Assembly (NCBI GenBank): GCA_964036295.1
Contig: OZ038473.1
Coordinates: 6,913,501 to 6,977,500 of the forward strand
Length of the DNA: 64,000 bases
Direction: 5' to 3'
Source of the DNA: Plumapathes pennacea
Lineage: Eukaryota > Cnidaria > Anthozoa > Antipatharia > Myriopathidae
Part shown: positions 1 to 10,469 of the stretch, one piece after another
Numbering within the stretch: position 1 is the stretch's first letter
Layout of the letters: each line of letters opens with the position of its first letter
Notes under the pieces: generated by a model
What the model was told of the DNA's origin: nothing
What the model saw: the letters and a program-made list of their open reading frames with translations, nothing else
The model's database searches: none
Translations under genes and position numbers: made by a program

Positions 1-49
1 TGAATGATAGTTGCAACGTTTGTCAAAGATTTATAGGAATCGCATAAAA

Positions 50-307
50 AAGACCCTCTCTCCGTAGATGCTTTGCGCACCCATGTTTATATTTTCATCC
101 GGAGCTCGACTTTTCTGAGGCGCCCACATTATGACTGATCGATCTAACTGTCGCTGCTTGCCGTATTTAGTACACTTTCTGAATTTGTGCTGATTTATTT
201 CGCGATAAAACGCAGAAAACATGAGAATCCGCCATTTTCGTATGATACGAAAATGGCCGCCGTCAGTCACTGGGCGCGCAAAAGCATCTACGATGAGATG
301 GTCTCTT
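50..307. mobile_element. MITE family A, copy 1
   Basis: Terminal inverted repeats include agaccctctc and gtagatgctttgcgc, with a second inner palindrome around ccgccattttcgtatgatac. Related copies lie at 22175-22434 (inverted) and about 31428-31722. It sits inside an older repeat whose uninterrupted copy is at 53255-53370. Confidence 0.8.
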
Positions 308-1140
308 TAATTAAAGACAAAAAAGTTGTGATCAAAAGTTTGTCGTGAACGAGTGCGCCCGATGAAACTCACCACTTTGCTAGAGGAGGCACGACTTTCC
401 TGTGAGGCATTGCAAAAAGACGCCCCACAACTTTTGGCTCTTTTAAGCGGTTGATTGTGTGTTCATTTGAAGTACCACACACCATTATCGTTTGATGATT
501 ACGTTTTCCTCCATTATCGGACTTTGCGTTTTATTTGGTGACCGTTTTAGTAAGGTTTTCTCCGTTTTAGGAGTCTTCCCTTTGTGCTAACTGGTGCAGG
601 GGTTAAAGGTAACAGGTCAAACAATCATGACGCAAAGTCTGGAACTGCTTCTTTTATTCTTCAAATATACCAAATGTGAAACTGTTTAGGTGGCTTCAAT
701 GCTCTTTATGACTTGTTCCATTATAATGCAGCTTTTTGATGTTGTCTTTGAAATCCAGTTTAAAACGAGGTGCAGTGCAAAGCCTTCCAAGTGAAAGTTT
801 CTGTTTACATAAATACTTTCATGCAAAACTGTTTTTACATTTGAACCACTACTCCAAACCTAATTTTGACAGGCACAGCAGAAAATTAAAAAGCTCTTTG
901 GATCCAGTTGACTTGTGGGCACTTGCATCTTGCAGTCGCTGTGTACGAGCTTTACCGTACTGTATGTAGTACGGTGCGTGCGCCGCGCCTTATTTGGAGA
1001 TGTTTTCCTTTCTATGTCTTCATACCACAAGTCACTGCTAGTTTCTCGCACTCTGATTTATCGATTTGCCGAGGTAAATTGGAATCCAGACAATGATGCT
1101 GATGCCAGCATATCACGCTTTGCAACGTAATACAACAATT
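308..1140. other. No gene recognised
   Basis: Contains the rest of the repeat that hosts MITE A and AT-rich sequence. Short frames at 736-1130 overlap one another and lack splice or domain support. Confidence 0.5.
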
Positions 1141-1141
1141 A

Positions 1142-1337
1142 ACAAATTGACGTCAGTTTTTTATGTGTCTGTCCTCTTATTGATCATGAAACGCGTCATA
1201 ACATTGTCAAAAAGTTGTGGATCCACGAGGCGCTTCGCCGAGTGGATCCGCAACTTTTTGACAATGTTATGACGCGTTTCGTGATCAATAAGAGGACAGA
1301 CACGTAAAAAACTGACGTCAATTTGTTTTTTACAATA
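1142..1337. repeat. Near-perfect fold-back (long hairpin)
   Basis: Arms of about 85-90 bases meet around ccacgaggcgcttcgccgag. Each arm carries caaattgacgtcag, tgtcctcttattgatcatg and cgcgtcataacattgtc. A shortened relative is at 13565-13680. Confidence 0.85.
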
Positions 1338-1562
1338 ACAAAAATCAAGCGACGACGCGGGGAAAACACGCACTAAAACTGCACTTTATTCAATCTGACA
1401 AAATCATTGTCAATAACTTTCACGCTGTCTGATTGGTTAACGTTAAATTTCAAGACATTTCATTGGCTAAAAAATGACAGTTTGACGTGAGCATTTGAAG
1501 CATGAATAAATTAAGAAGGCAAAACTCAGTCAAGGAAAGTTCGGCAAAATTTGCACAATTGT

Positions 1563-2670
1563 TCAAGAATTAGAGGTGTTTTGTGGCAAGATAAAAACCT
1601 GTGCTTGGCCAATGTTACAAGAATTGAAAATCCCGTTCAGGGAGCCATTTGTCGCCAACGCAGCCACCGATCTTGACGAGCTGGAAGACAAGGTTGCGCT
1701 TTGGCTCGGAGCTTGACCACCTTGCTCGAGAGCACGTGAAATAATTTCTGAGCAATTCTTCAGCTGAGTTTTGGAGGGCCGTCTGTTATAGCTCGCCAAA
1801 CTTTGCTCATTAGCATGGCCAGAGATGCTCCTGATGTGGCGGTCTGGAACGCTTGCATCTGACCATAGGGTAATGGCTGTTGCACGAACAGAATGATTCG
1901 TGTAGACTTTGGACAAACCAGCTCCCAAGGAGATTTCTTTCATAATCGTCGACAGACGATTAACCCCCAGAGGCTTGTTTTGGAACGAAACAGCATCCGA
2001 CCATTCGAACTTGGTTTTCGGTTTTTGGAAGAATGCTTCCTGTGCGGGGTTCAGTTTAGACAGGTACATTTTCAAGCAAGAAAATGCATCGCCTTCCCTT
2101 CCAGTGCTGTACAGACGGGTCTGCCTTTCGTCGCTGGGCCGGTCATTAAATCCTCCCTGGTGATTTTTTGTTAGTTCCTTGTGTGTCATGGTTGCATAAT
2201 CAGTCCCGTCTGCGTCCTTCTTAAACTGAAAGCTGGAACTGCGAAGTGAACGCTGTCCTTCGCAACCTCGGCGACACCAGTGCAGAGTGACAGTGAACCA
2301 AACCTTCTGAAGGAGTCCGTCGGGCGTACTGTGATCCATGAAGGGGCTGTCCTTCAGCTTCAGTAGGTCTTCAGACTTGATTACTGGCTTGTGTTTTATG
2401 TTTTCCTCCCCGCTCTGCGTATGGATTTTAACTTTGACTCCAACATTTTGTTGCTTCGGCTAAAAGCCGGATTCTTCGTCAGTTTCAAAGATCGCCCACT
2501 GGCATTGAAGTGGCGCTCTACCGAGTTTCTGAAACCCAGGAGCGAGGATCGGCTGTATTCCTCGCCTGATTTGGTTCTCGCTTCTGCATAGAGCCTCCGA
2601 AGATTTTCGTCCAGCTCAGCGACCGTCATGTTGAAAAGGGTTTTCTTGATGCCCCTCTCGCTACACCAAT
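1563..2670 (-). pseudogene. Crypton-type tyrosine recombinase (KIAA1958-like), frameshifted
   Basis: Crypton elements move with a tyrosine recombinase; animal proteins such as KIAA1958 and ZMYM family members carry domesticated copies. From 2670 down to 2396 the frame reads the N-terminal core-binding part (ELDENLRRLYAEARTKSGEE, then SSLLGFRNSVERHF). A one-base shift near 2391 moves the frame, and from about 2390 to 1563 the catalytic domain follows. Its catalytic set looks complete: Arg in CRRGCEGQR, His and Arg in NHSVRAT, His in SISGH, and the nucleophile Tyr in SLASYNR. An acceptor-like tttttacag precedes TDWCSERG at 2671, so an upstream exon or element part is missing. Low-complexity Ser/Ala follows the Tyr before the stop at 1563. 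The frameshift makes it a pseudogene unless it is a sequencing error. Confidence 0.85.
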
Positions 2671-2809
2671 CTGTAAAAACGAGGTACGTACAAACTTTTA
2701 GTTCGTGTTTATGTTCAGGTAATAGGTCAATAATGTAAAAACACCAGGAAAAATAAACTGATATTTACCTTATATATATGATATATACCCTATATCAATC
2801 AAATTTCCG

Positions 2810-3110
2810 CGGTGAACTTAGGAACGCAAGCAAAAATCATCCCTAAAATCCAGTTTATCGGTTCCGTAACATGTTCCACAGAGCCAAACGGTGTTAAGTT
2901 TGGATGGGATGCAGTTATCTTTCACACACAAGTAACAAGCAATTCAACAGCCCACATCTCAAGTTGTTCGCAAAGTCAATTACGTCGTCGCATGTCATGT
3001 GACAATGTGAACCCCAATCACCGTGTGCTGATTTTCGACCCACAAAAATAAAACGGAAAAAGAATTTGCAATTTTAAGCTCGCCGCAGCCACGAGCAAAT
3101 AGGAGTCCAC
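2810..3110 (+). repeat. Repeat family R, partial copy
   Basis: It shares aatccagtttatcggttcc, ccaatcaccgtgtgctgatt and taagctcgccgcag with copies at 10470-10850, 11780-12235, 12600-12880, 30930-31320 and 57850-58340. Confidence 0.75.
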
Positions 3111-3879
3111 ACCACGGCAAACCAGTGGAAAACTGTTAATTAGAACGAGTTCAATGTGAAAATAACAAATAAATCACTTTCACAGTCATGCGCAGTTTGT
3201 GAAGTGCAGATGTTCTGGCGGGCCAGCTGACGATAAAACTTGGCTGGCAGAGTGGATAACTAATTCTTCAGTGATTATGTATAAACAAAGACCAAGCTTT
3301 ACAGATACACTTAGTTGACAGACACTTGCTTATGTGGTCAGAAAAAGTACTATTTGCTACTGCGCATGACCGTGAAAGTGCCTTATTCCATTCTAATCCA
3401 AAAAGGTTAGCAAAGAGTTATGGGCCTTTTATTTCTGATTGTATTGTTTGGCCGCTGATTGACTGAAGAAAACATCCGATTAGACAGCACCTGGGCTCCT
3501 ACTTGATAAACAAGTGAGAACAACTAAATAACAAATGTTACTTTATTGGTCAAAATAAATAACGTAATATAATATACAATCGTACTGGCCATTAATACTG
3601 TATTAAAATAAAGCTGTGTGCACGTGTTGCAAAAGCGCTTGTATTATTCGTCATTCGGGTTCATCTTCACGTTATCCTTGTCGATATTCTGGAGTTTCTC
3701 CATTACAAACCCCAAACTTTCAATTCGAGGCTACTATCGAAGTCTCATCTCATTTGAGTCCGAATTGAGTCAATACCGTGGAATGATTTGCATTCATTAA
3801 TTGCAATTTATTTTGTTTGGAATTACTCATAAACACTAAACTGCCGTCCTCAAATAAGTATACCAAATAATGCCCTGTT

Positions 3880-4080
3880 TACAGGCCATTACAGTGCCAG
3901 ACGAAACAAGAAATGGACCGCAAATTGATTTTACGTACGTTCTGATTGGTCAATTTACCCTGTACGGACCACACAATCAGTTTGCACATGTGGATTGCGA
4001 ATGATTACTGGAAAAGCTGCTAAAAGTTTGCCATAGAAGGCCCAGAAGTGCAATAGGAAGTTTAAACGTTCCAGATATTA
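3880..4080 (+). repeat. Repeat family C, partial copy
   Basis: attgattttacgtacgttc and gccatagaaggcccagaag are shared with 48890-49060 and 49800-49960. Confidence 0.7.
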
Positions 4081-4599
4081 AGTTACAAAAAATACGATAT
4101 CGCAGATATCCCTTCGCCCTGTAGTAGATTTTCGGGAAGCGGGATTCTTGCCTATATTCCGCTTGGAGATTATTCTGCTAAACCGTTGTGAACTTATATT
4201 TCGAACAGATTTGTACGGATCGGAGTTTTTGTCGAGTTCGATTTCTCTGCTTTTTGAAACAACCGCCAGAAGCAGAACAAATGCTAGGTATATATAGTAC
4301 GTATTCTGTACAAGGCACAACCAGAGGAGCAAATACCTGGCCCAGATGAGCAAATACGCCACCTCGAAGAATAATGAGCCGTAAATGCATTGGTGCGAGT
4401 GAAAGATACTTCAGTAGTGGACAAAATTAATTCAGTAAATTGCCTTGATTCGGGAAGGCATTGTAAATCCACTAATAGTGACTACAACTTGCACTAAGAG
4501 GGCCAGTTTTAATGAGACAGTGTAGTCTTTGCGGTAAAATCTGCTAGTCAACATAAATAATATTCGCAGCACAAGTCAACGAAACACAGATATTATATA

Positions 4600-5062
4600 C
4601 AGTCGAACCCCGCTATTTTGAACTCGGTTAATTCGAAGTCCCCGTCATTTGAAGTAAAGCCGAATTCCATTGGATTTACCGTCATTTACTATCGGCTATT
4701 TCGAACTAATCCTTGTTCCCCTGGACCTAAATTCGATCCCGTTATTTCGAACTCTGTGTCAACTTTTATGGAACAAACAACAGAACACATCAGAGCACAG
4801 TTGGAAATATCGAATTATAGTTAAATTCGTACTGGTCTATTAGTCGATGACGTACTATTGCTTGACAACTTGCAGTGTCCATTTTCTGTATCTTCATATC
4901 CTGTTGTGAAAGCTTGGAAGTTTGCATGCTTACATACAGTTGTGGATCAGTCCTCAATCAAATAAACAATGTGAATACAAACTCTTGTAATTTGATGCTA
5001 GCTTGGTTATTTCAAAACCCCGCTGTCTCAAACTTTTTTCATGTCCCGTGGGACTTCGACTG
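4600..5062. mobile_element. Tigger/pogo-like MITE
   Basis: The left end cagtcgaaccccgctatttt and the right end gtgggacttcgactg are partly inverse and each is flanked by TA. Similar words occur at 20600-20755 and 54833-54998. No transposase. Confidence 0.65.
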
Positions 5063-5069
5063 TACATAC

Positions 5070-6450
5070 GAAAAATAGGCACCTGAGAGGTGCATGTGTC
5101 TACTGCATTTCATCTTTTATTTTTTACATGACTCATGGCATTTGCCACAGGTACTGAATGAAACAGCTCCCACACCTCGCATACACCACAAGATGATTTG
5201 TGACCTATTCCAGTTAGCTCGAATTAGCTGGCCTGCTGCCAAAATGTCGCATCGCATCTGTGTTTACGCTGAACTGTTCTATAAAAAAAAACATTTTTTT
5301 TCTGGGGAAACTGAGAAAATTTAAGCACAGGAAAAACGCACACACTTATAAATGCAGGAACAGAGGGAAGGATACCCAGACAGATCAAAATTCGGATCAG
5401 CATCAAGAAGCACTTGGGTTACCTCGGCTCTGGGAGTGTCTCGAGGCGAAGGAATATAGGATCCCGGAGATGAAGGTGCTTCAGGGGCAGTAACCACTGC
5501 TAGGAAATATGACTATTCAGTTGCCATTGACAGTTTCTGTAAACATTTCACCCCATAGCCGTCACGGCCAAATCCTATATTTATTAAATACTTATAATAA
5601 TAATCAAATGGAAGATTCATAGGTGCTTCATATTTTACTGTCTCTGCCGACTGAAACATTGACACAAAATAATAACTGGTCGAGTTACGTACTGTTGCAA
5701 TGTGTTGTCACATTTTACACAGTTCATCAGGAAAATCGGGCGATGCATAGTCCTGGCCAGAAGCTTCTATTCAAGTGTTTTCAGCATACATATTTTCAAA
5801 AACTGTGATTCGAGACCATATTTGAAATAGGTCTAAAAGTGCACATGCCAGGGGTCAATAGCAAGGAGACAGGGTGATATTGCTCACCACAGGAATCACA
5901 ACCATGCACTCAATCATGCGTAACATGCATATTTAATTCTGCTGAACAGAGTGAGTCAGAATAATATTGCTCTGCAAACTCAAAGCGGCTGAAATTCCTC
6001 CCAAATCAAAGCAAATTTGGCATGTATTCTACATTGCACAAAACCTTGCCTGTTTTACCCTCCCAAGCGCTAAAATCCATTTTGAGCAGCATATCTTGTT
6101 TCCGAGCGGTATTCATATTCATTAACCGGTGTACCAGTAAATGTGTTCCCCACGGCTGTTTCAAACTGCCAAATGTCACCATTCGGTTCCAGTCCACCAA
6201 AATGTGCTAACTACTCGGTCAGTCAGCCTCGTGCTGGTGTGACGCAGCGTGAGGTCACACACGGCGTTGAGACGTAAACAGATGAATTGTTCTCTCTTGC
6301 GCTTACTTCGGTCGATCGAGATGAGCCGCAGTGATTTTATCCGAGGGAATGTCAAGATTATTGTACAAGTAGTACCTAGTGTGTTTGCCGTTTTGGCAAA
6401 CTTTTGTTCGGTGCTCAATTTCAAGCTTGGTTTTTGACTTCGAAAACAAG
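5070..6450. other. Upstream region of the 83-residue gene, nothing assigned
   Basis: Short frames only. Minus-strand frames of 64 and 103 codons at 6006-6487 have no family I recognise and end without splice sites. Confidence 0.45.
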
Positions 6451-6456
6451 ACAGAA

Positions 6457-7088
6457 ATGGCAGTTTGCTTGGGAGAGAAGTCAGCAATCGACAGTGGAAA
6501 GCAAAGGTAAGAGTGAAGCTCTGTACTTACTTAATCATTTCTTTTAGATTTAGTTAGCTAACTATTTTTTTAGCGTGTATTTGGGCGATCGAGGGAAGGC
6601 ACCGTGTGTTGATTTCAGTTCGAATGTTCGCCGTTTTGGTGTTTTCCCGCCTTCTCATTTGTAGCGGCCGCGCACAGACTCCCGCTTTTTTCAGGCTTCG
6701 GTCGATCATGGAGGCTCCATGAAGGTAGATATAAAGATTGACACGTTTCAGCAATTTATCTCACTTCTATTTCCTTTGGCGTATTTCATATGTGTCTTTG
6801 AAATGCAGAGTGTACAAATGGCCGGCGCCGCCGAAGAAGAGAAAAAGAGTTGTCCCCCGTGGCGTCCAGTTCGTGGACGTTGAAATGTAAGAAGTGGTGT
6901 TTTGATTTGCCTAAAATTTATTGACCATAAATTACCGATGTTCGTTTGGAATTTGTATATGTAGTACACCCAAGGAAGCCCAAAAACAGGAGAAAGAGAA
7001 GAAGAGGAGAGAAATGCTAGTGAAGATGCTCGAGGAGCAGAAGGCAAAAAGCGAGAAAAAGAAGAAGAAAAGAAAAAATCCTTTTTAA
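6457..7088 (+). CDS. Small three-exon gene, 83-residue lysine-rich protein, function unknown
   Basis: Three exons join perfectly: 6457-6506, 6809-6886 and 6965-7088. Total length is 252 bases including the stop, with phases 2 and 2. Donors are gtaaga and gtaaga; acceptors are tgcag and tgtag. The protein begins MAVCLGEKSAIDSGKQRVYK, has a basic stretch APPKKRKRVVPRG around residues 23-35 that looks like a nuclear localisation signal, a charged coiled-coil-like segment (QKQEKEKKRREMLVKMLEEQ), and a very basic tail ending KKKKKRKNPF. I do not recognise the family; a nuclear or nucleolar role is inference from composition only. AATAAA lies at 7176-7181, so the transcript should end near 7195-7200, touching the stop codon of the convergent RAG1-like gene. 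Confidence 0.82.
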
Positions 7089-7175
7089 GTTTGGGAAGAC
7101 GTGTGGTACACGTTAAGTTATTTTTGTGAGCATTTACGGCGTGGAAATTCAAGGAAAATGCTGTGCAACTTGTGA

Positions 7176-7181
7176 AATAAA
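7176..7181 (+). terminator. Poly(A) signal of the 83-residue gene
   Basis: A canonical AATAAA lies 88 bases after the stop codon, followed by a T-rich and GT-rich stretch. Cleavage would fall close to 7197, where the opposite-strand gene has its stop codon. Confidence 0.7.
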
Positions 7182-7196
7182 TTGTTGTTGATTTCC

Positions 7197-7805
7197 TTAA
7201 TTGGGGCATGTCTCCTGGCCAGTTCTGAAGTATTCTTGGATGCAGACAAAACAGAAGAAGTGCTGGCAGGGTCCTTGAATGGGCTGTTGTAATATATCCT
7301 TGCAGATGGGGCAGATTAACTCGAGGCTGGGGTCTATGAAGCGGTCGAAGGGTGGCATATCTTCTATAAGTTTGGGTGGCACAATGTCGCTGTTCATACA
7401 ACTAGTGCTTGTTGGAGTTGCTTCATGTGCACACAGTTTCTTGGGTGGTCTACCCCTCCCCATAGTGGCTTTCCTCTTTTTGCCACCTTTTTGCTTGGCA
7501 AGGAAGAAATTACAAACACGACAAGGCGATGCATGCTCTTCCCACGGTACAACTTTTGTGGAGCAGTGATAATGGTGGTTCGCAATAGCTTTCCCACACT
7601 TAACGTAGCAGTTGTTGCACAGCTTCCGGGGGTGAATGTTTTCTTGGTCTTTTTGAATGTCTATATTGAAACCAGAAAGAAGCATACCAGACACCTTTGT
7701 AGCAGAGACATTGCAGGCCACCCTATCTTTATTCACGAAGGTTGTACAGACTCGGCAGCATCTCTCGAGCTGACTCAAATGAAATTGTTCCGATGCGCGC
7801 TCCAT
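7197..7805 (-). CDS. RAG1 N-terminal-region-like zinc protein with a truncated RING finger
   Basis: The 202-residue protein starts at the ATG at 7805, directly after a splice acceptor CAG; the codons before it are intronic. Residues 16-98 carry a zinc-binding pattern like the RAG1 N-terminal region: CRVC near 17-20, FNIDIQKD and IHP (46-59), CNNC (63-66), W88, H91 and CRVC (95-98), followed by a basic KGGKKRK. Residues 116-123 (RGRPPKK) resemble an AT-hook. Residues 165-202 are a C3HC4 RING finger (C165, C168, C180, H182, C185, C188, C200), but a TAA follows CPN, so the eighth ligand expected at position 203 is missing. There is no RAG1 core (DDE) domain here. A domesticated N-terminal-only RAG1-like gene or a decayed transposon fragment both fit. 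No GT that would allow alternative splicing around the stop was seen. Confidence 0.8.
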   Translation of the reverse strand: MERASEQFHLSQLERCCRVCTTFVNKDRVACNVSATKVSGMLLSGFNIDIQKDQENIHPRKLCNNCYVKCGKAIANHHYHCSTKVVPWEEHASPCRVCNFFLAKQKGGKKRKATMGRGRPPKKLCAHEATPTSTSCMNSDIVPPKLIEDMPPFDRFIDPSLELICPICKDILQQPIQGPCQHFFCFVCIQEYFRTGQETCPN

Positions 7806-7927
7806 CTGATTCAATTAAAACAATGAATCAGCAAAAAGTACCTTTTAAGCAATTAAAAAAATAGTTAGCACCCAAATCGTTTAAAAGTCATCATGAGCAG
7901 ATGTTATAGTTTTCCAGAAGTACTTAC

Positions 7928-7975
7928 ATTTTTCACTTCATTGCTTCGTCACAGCTCCAACTGCCGGTGAAAGTC
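7928..7975 (-). other. Probable non-coding first exon of the RAG1-like gene (5' limit unknown)
   Basis: A strong minus-strand donor (gtaagt at 7922-7927) lies 121 bases upstream of the acceptor that precedes the ATG of the RAG1-like gene. The sequence before it has a short ATG-AAG-stop frame, so it would be untranslated. The outer limit is a guess. Confidence 0.45.
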
Positions 7976-8882
7976 GACCAAATCGTGGACGAGTGTGATG
8001 TTCCCGCAACAGTTACGGGTCTTTATTCTTCAACTTACGGATTCTCCGTGGGAGAAATCTTAATATTCCTTGAAGTTTTTCAGTCGGACCCCTGTCCTTC
8101 TCAAAAATGCGCTTTGCTCGTCTCGAAGTATTACAATTTTAAATTGCCCGCTTTGTTTTTATCTTACGTAATTTTCATATCAGCCGCCATTTTCGTTGGT
8201 ACGGGACCGCTTTCTCATAGCAACACTTTTTGGCCGCGCGTGTGCCTGAAACCGAATGGCGCGATTGAAACAGCCGTGTCCCCCCTAAAAGTGTTCTCCC
8301 CGGAACACATTTCCTAGTAAATATGTTTCCTAGGATATGTGTTTCACCTATCGGAAATATGTTCCCCCCAAGTTAACATTAGCTGTATACGATAACAATT
8401 GTCTGCGCAACTGCAACAGGGATTCGGGCAGAGTCAAACTTATTGCGTTTTGCGTTTTCAACTCTGGTCTACACGAAAACGAAAGAATTCGGTGATAAAA
8501 ATACATCGATTCGAAAACACAGCCAAAAGTGGATCGTTTTCAAAACGGCTCGGTTTCTCTTTCCGTGTAAACGCATCGGTATAAACCGTGCCTCAACAAA
8601 GAACGATAACAGATAAAAACATTAAGCAAAGCAAGAATTCAACATTAGGCATGCAAATTAACAATGTGGACTAAATGCCCGCTGAAAAAGCCCGCCGTGT
8701 CGTGAATAAAATCGTTTCTTTTGTGTTGTGAGGTAATGACGTGAATGATTGACACATTGTTATTATGTTTACTCCACCCATAAAGTGACAAAATGCATTG
8801 ACCAATAATTGTAAGACTGGAATAAAAAACCTCCCAGGGTTTCTGTAGAGTGAAGAGGAGTAAACTGCGAGGAGAAGCAAAG

Positions 8883-9032
8883 ATGGATTCAAAGGAGTAT
8901 AGTGTTATCTATAATTATGTTGCAAGAGGAGAGTATCCAGATAGGTTCTCTAAAGAAGAAAAGAGATCTCTGAGAGTGAAGGTCGACGCGAGAGGAACGC
9001 GGAAACGGACTATTGAAAGATATAAACTTTGA
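8883..9032 (+). pseudogene. N-terminal fragment of a Ginger/KRBA2-type integrase ORF
   Basis: The 49-residue frame MDSKEYSVIYNYVARGEYPD and onward (RFSKEEKRSLRVKVD) matches the start of cnidarian integrase proteins of the GIN/KRBA2 type as I recall them. It is cut short at ERYKL and followed, 135 bases on, by a PHD-finger remnant, so the integrase core seems to have been deleted. The family call is from memory; confidence is moderate. Confidence 0.55.
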
Positions 9033-9157
9033 TCAAGTGAAGATGAGGGTGCACCTACTTGAGTGCCTAGAGAACGAAGCAATCACGGCCTTTCCCCATT
9101 CACATAAAGCACCGAAACAGCAACAAAGAAGTCACAAACTGCAGGTGATTCAAACCT

Positions 9158-9322
9158 TTTTTTACCTGCCATCTACCCGAGGCGTATGATGACATGATCA
9201 GATGTGATTTGTGCGACAAGTGGTATCACGCTAAATGCGTGAAATTATCTTCAATTCCCGCCGATAATGAAGAATGGCTCTGCCGATCATGCCTGCCACC
9301 TAAGAAAGTTAGCCAGAGATAA
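9158..9322 (+). pseudogene. PHD-finger fragment of the same element
   Basis: The frame contains MIRCDLCDKWYHAKCVKL and EEWLCRSC, the core of a C4HC3 PHD finger, ending in a stop at 9320-9322. Only one Cys of the first C-x-C pair remains (TCHLPEAYDD), so the finger is probably broken. PHD fingers are found at the C-terminus of some Ginger-type integrases, which fits the fragment at 8883. Confidence 0.7.
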
Positions 9323-10046
9323 ACAGTTGATAACCCGTAGACTGTACATAAACATTTGTTTCAAGCCTGGGAGCTTTTAGCCCCGAGTACATGCGCCGAC
9401 GCCGAGACTCATGCAAACACAACTGACTAAACATCATGTTACAGTTTAATGGAATACTAGACTTCCACTAGTGTGCGTAAATCGGTGGAGCAATTTATTT
9501 GGTATCTATACAAACATGCGTCTTGAGCAGATAAGCCCACAATACAAAAGAAGCAGTGTCACAATTGATCGAGAATTGTCGTAATTTTGGACGTCAGTAT
9601 ACCTGACAAGGGCAGGGCACAATTATGCCTTCGGCATGGTCAACGTTTACTGGGGGGAACACATATCCTAGGAAATGTGTTCCGGGGGGAACACATTTCC
9701 TGTCACACCTTATTAGACGACCAATACAACATGTGTTTTCAAGAGTAGCATTTATTTTTAACTCGCACGAACAAATGCAAACGCCACCCTTCGAGGTTCA
9801 TAGACTGGTTTCACCATTTACAGTCTCAGTCAAACCAATGAAATAAATAAACATTGACTGGGTGACTGAATACATACTAGCATGTGTTGTTTTCTTGCAG
9901 AGTTCCGTCAGGGAAAATCGAGCGAAGTTTTGACGAACTCACTTTAACCCTTCAAGAGCAACTTGGTACTTATCCTGGCAACTTTGAAGGCATCGTAAAC
10001 AAATGCTCACTGAAGTAAACGACCAAATGGCCAATGGGTCTTTCAC

Positions 10047-10110
10047 ATTTTACGATCTGCCGACTGAAATATTAACACAAAATGATAACTAGCTAGCTAC
10101 GCATCGTACC
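10047..10110 (+). repeat. Short repeat shared with 5628-5690
   Basis: Both read ctgccgactgaaa, attaacacaaaat or attgacacaaaat, and ataact. It is a short fragment of an unidentified family. Confidence 0.5.
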
Positions 10111-10469
10111 GGTGAAGAAATTCATCGTGAACTTTCACTAACCTCAACACACGTTTTCCTTTTAAACGATCGGAACACATCGCTTTTGTCGAGTCGATCA
10201 TCGTTTGGTCGTTGTGCTCCGACGCGAAAGCTCTTTGCTTTCATATTTCCGATGGGCTGATGGTGGATCCGATCGAAATACTCTTTATTTTGATTGGTTC
10301 CGATTTATCCATTGTTAACTACATTACATTTGTTTACATGAGTCGATGGCATAGTGTCTACTAGCGCAAGCGCAGTAGACACAAAAATACGGCCAAAGCC
10401 TGGCCATAACCCTAAATCTAACATAAAACTATAACCCAAACAGGATCTCGAATTTATTATCGTCGCATC

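Larger units (their letters stand above)
8290..9706. mobile_element. Deleted Ginger-like element with inverted ends
   Basis: Segments at about 8290-8385 and 9644-9706 are inverted copies built from the word ggaacacatttcctag and ending in tgttcccccc. Between them lie the integrase N-terminal fragment and the PHD remnant. The size (1.4 kb) and missing core point to an internally deleted, non-autonomous copy. Confidence 0.55.

Noticed and set aside
6748-7401. 217-codon minus-strand frame
   Set aside because: It overlaps the 83-residue gene and the RAG1-like gene on other frames, shows no domain, and its composition is that of a shadow frame.
10400-10440. Telomere-like stretch (ataaccctaaatctaac)
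   Set aside because: Only degenerate words over about 35 bases, no array.
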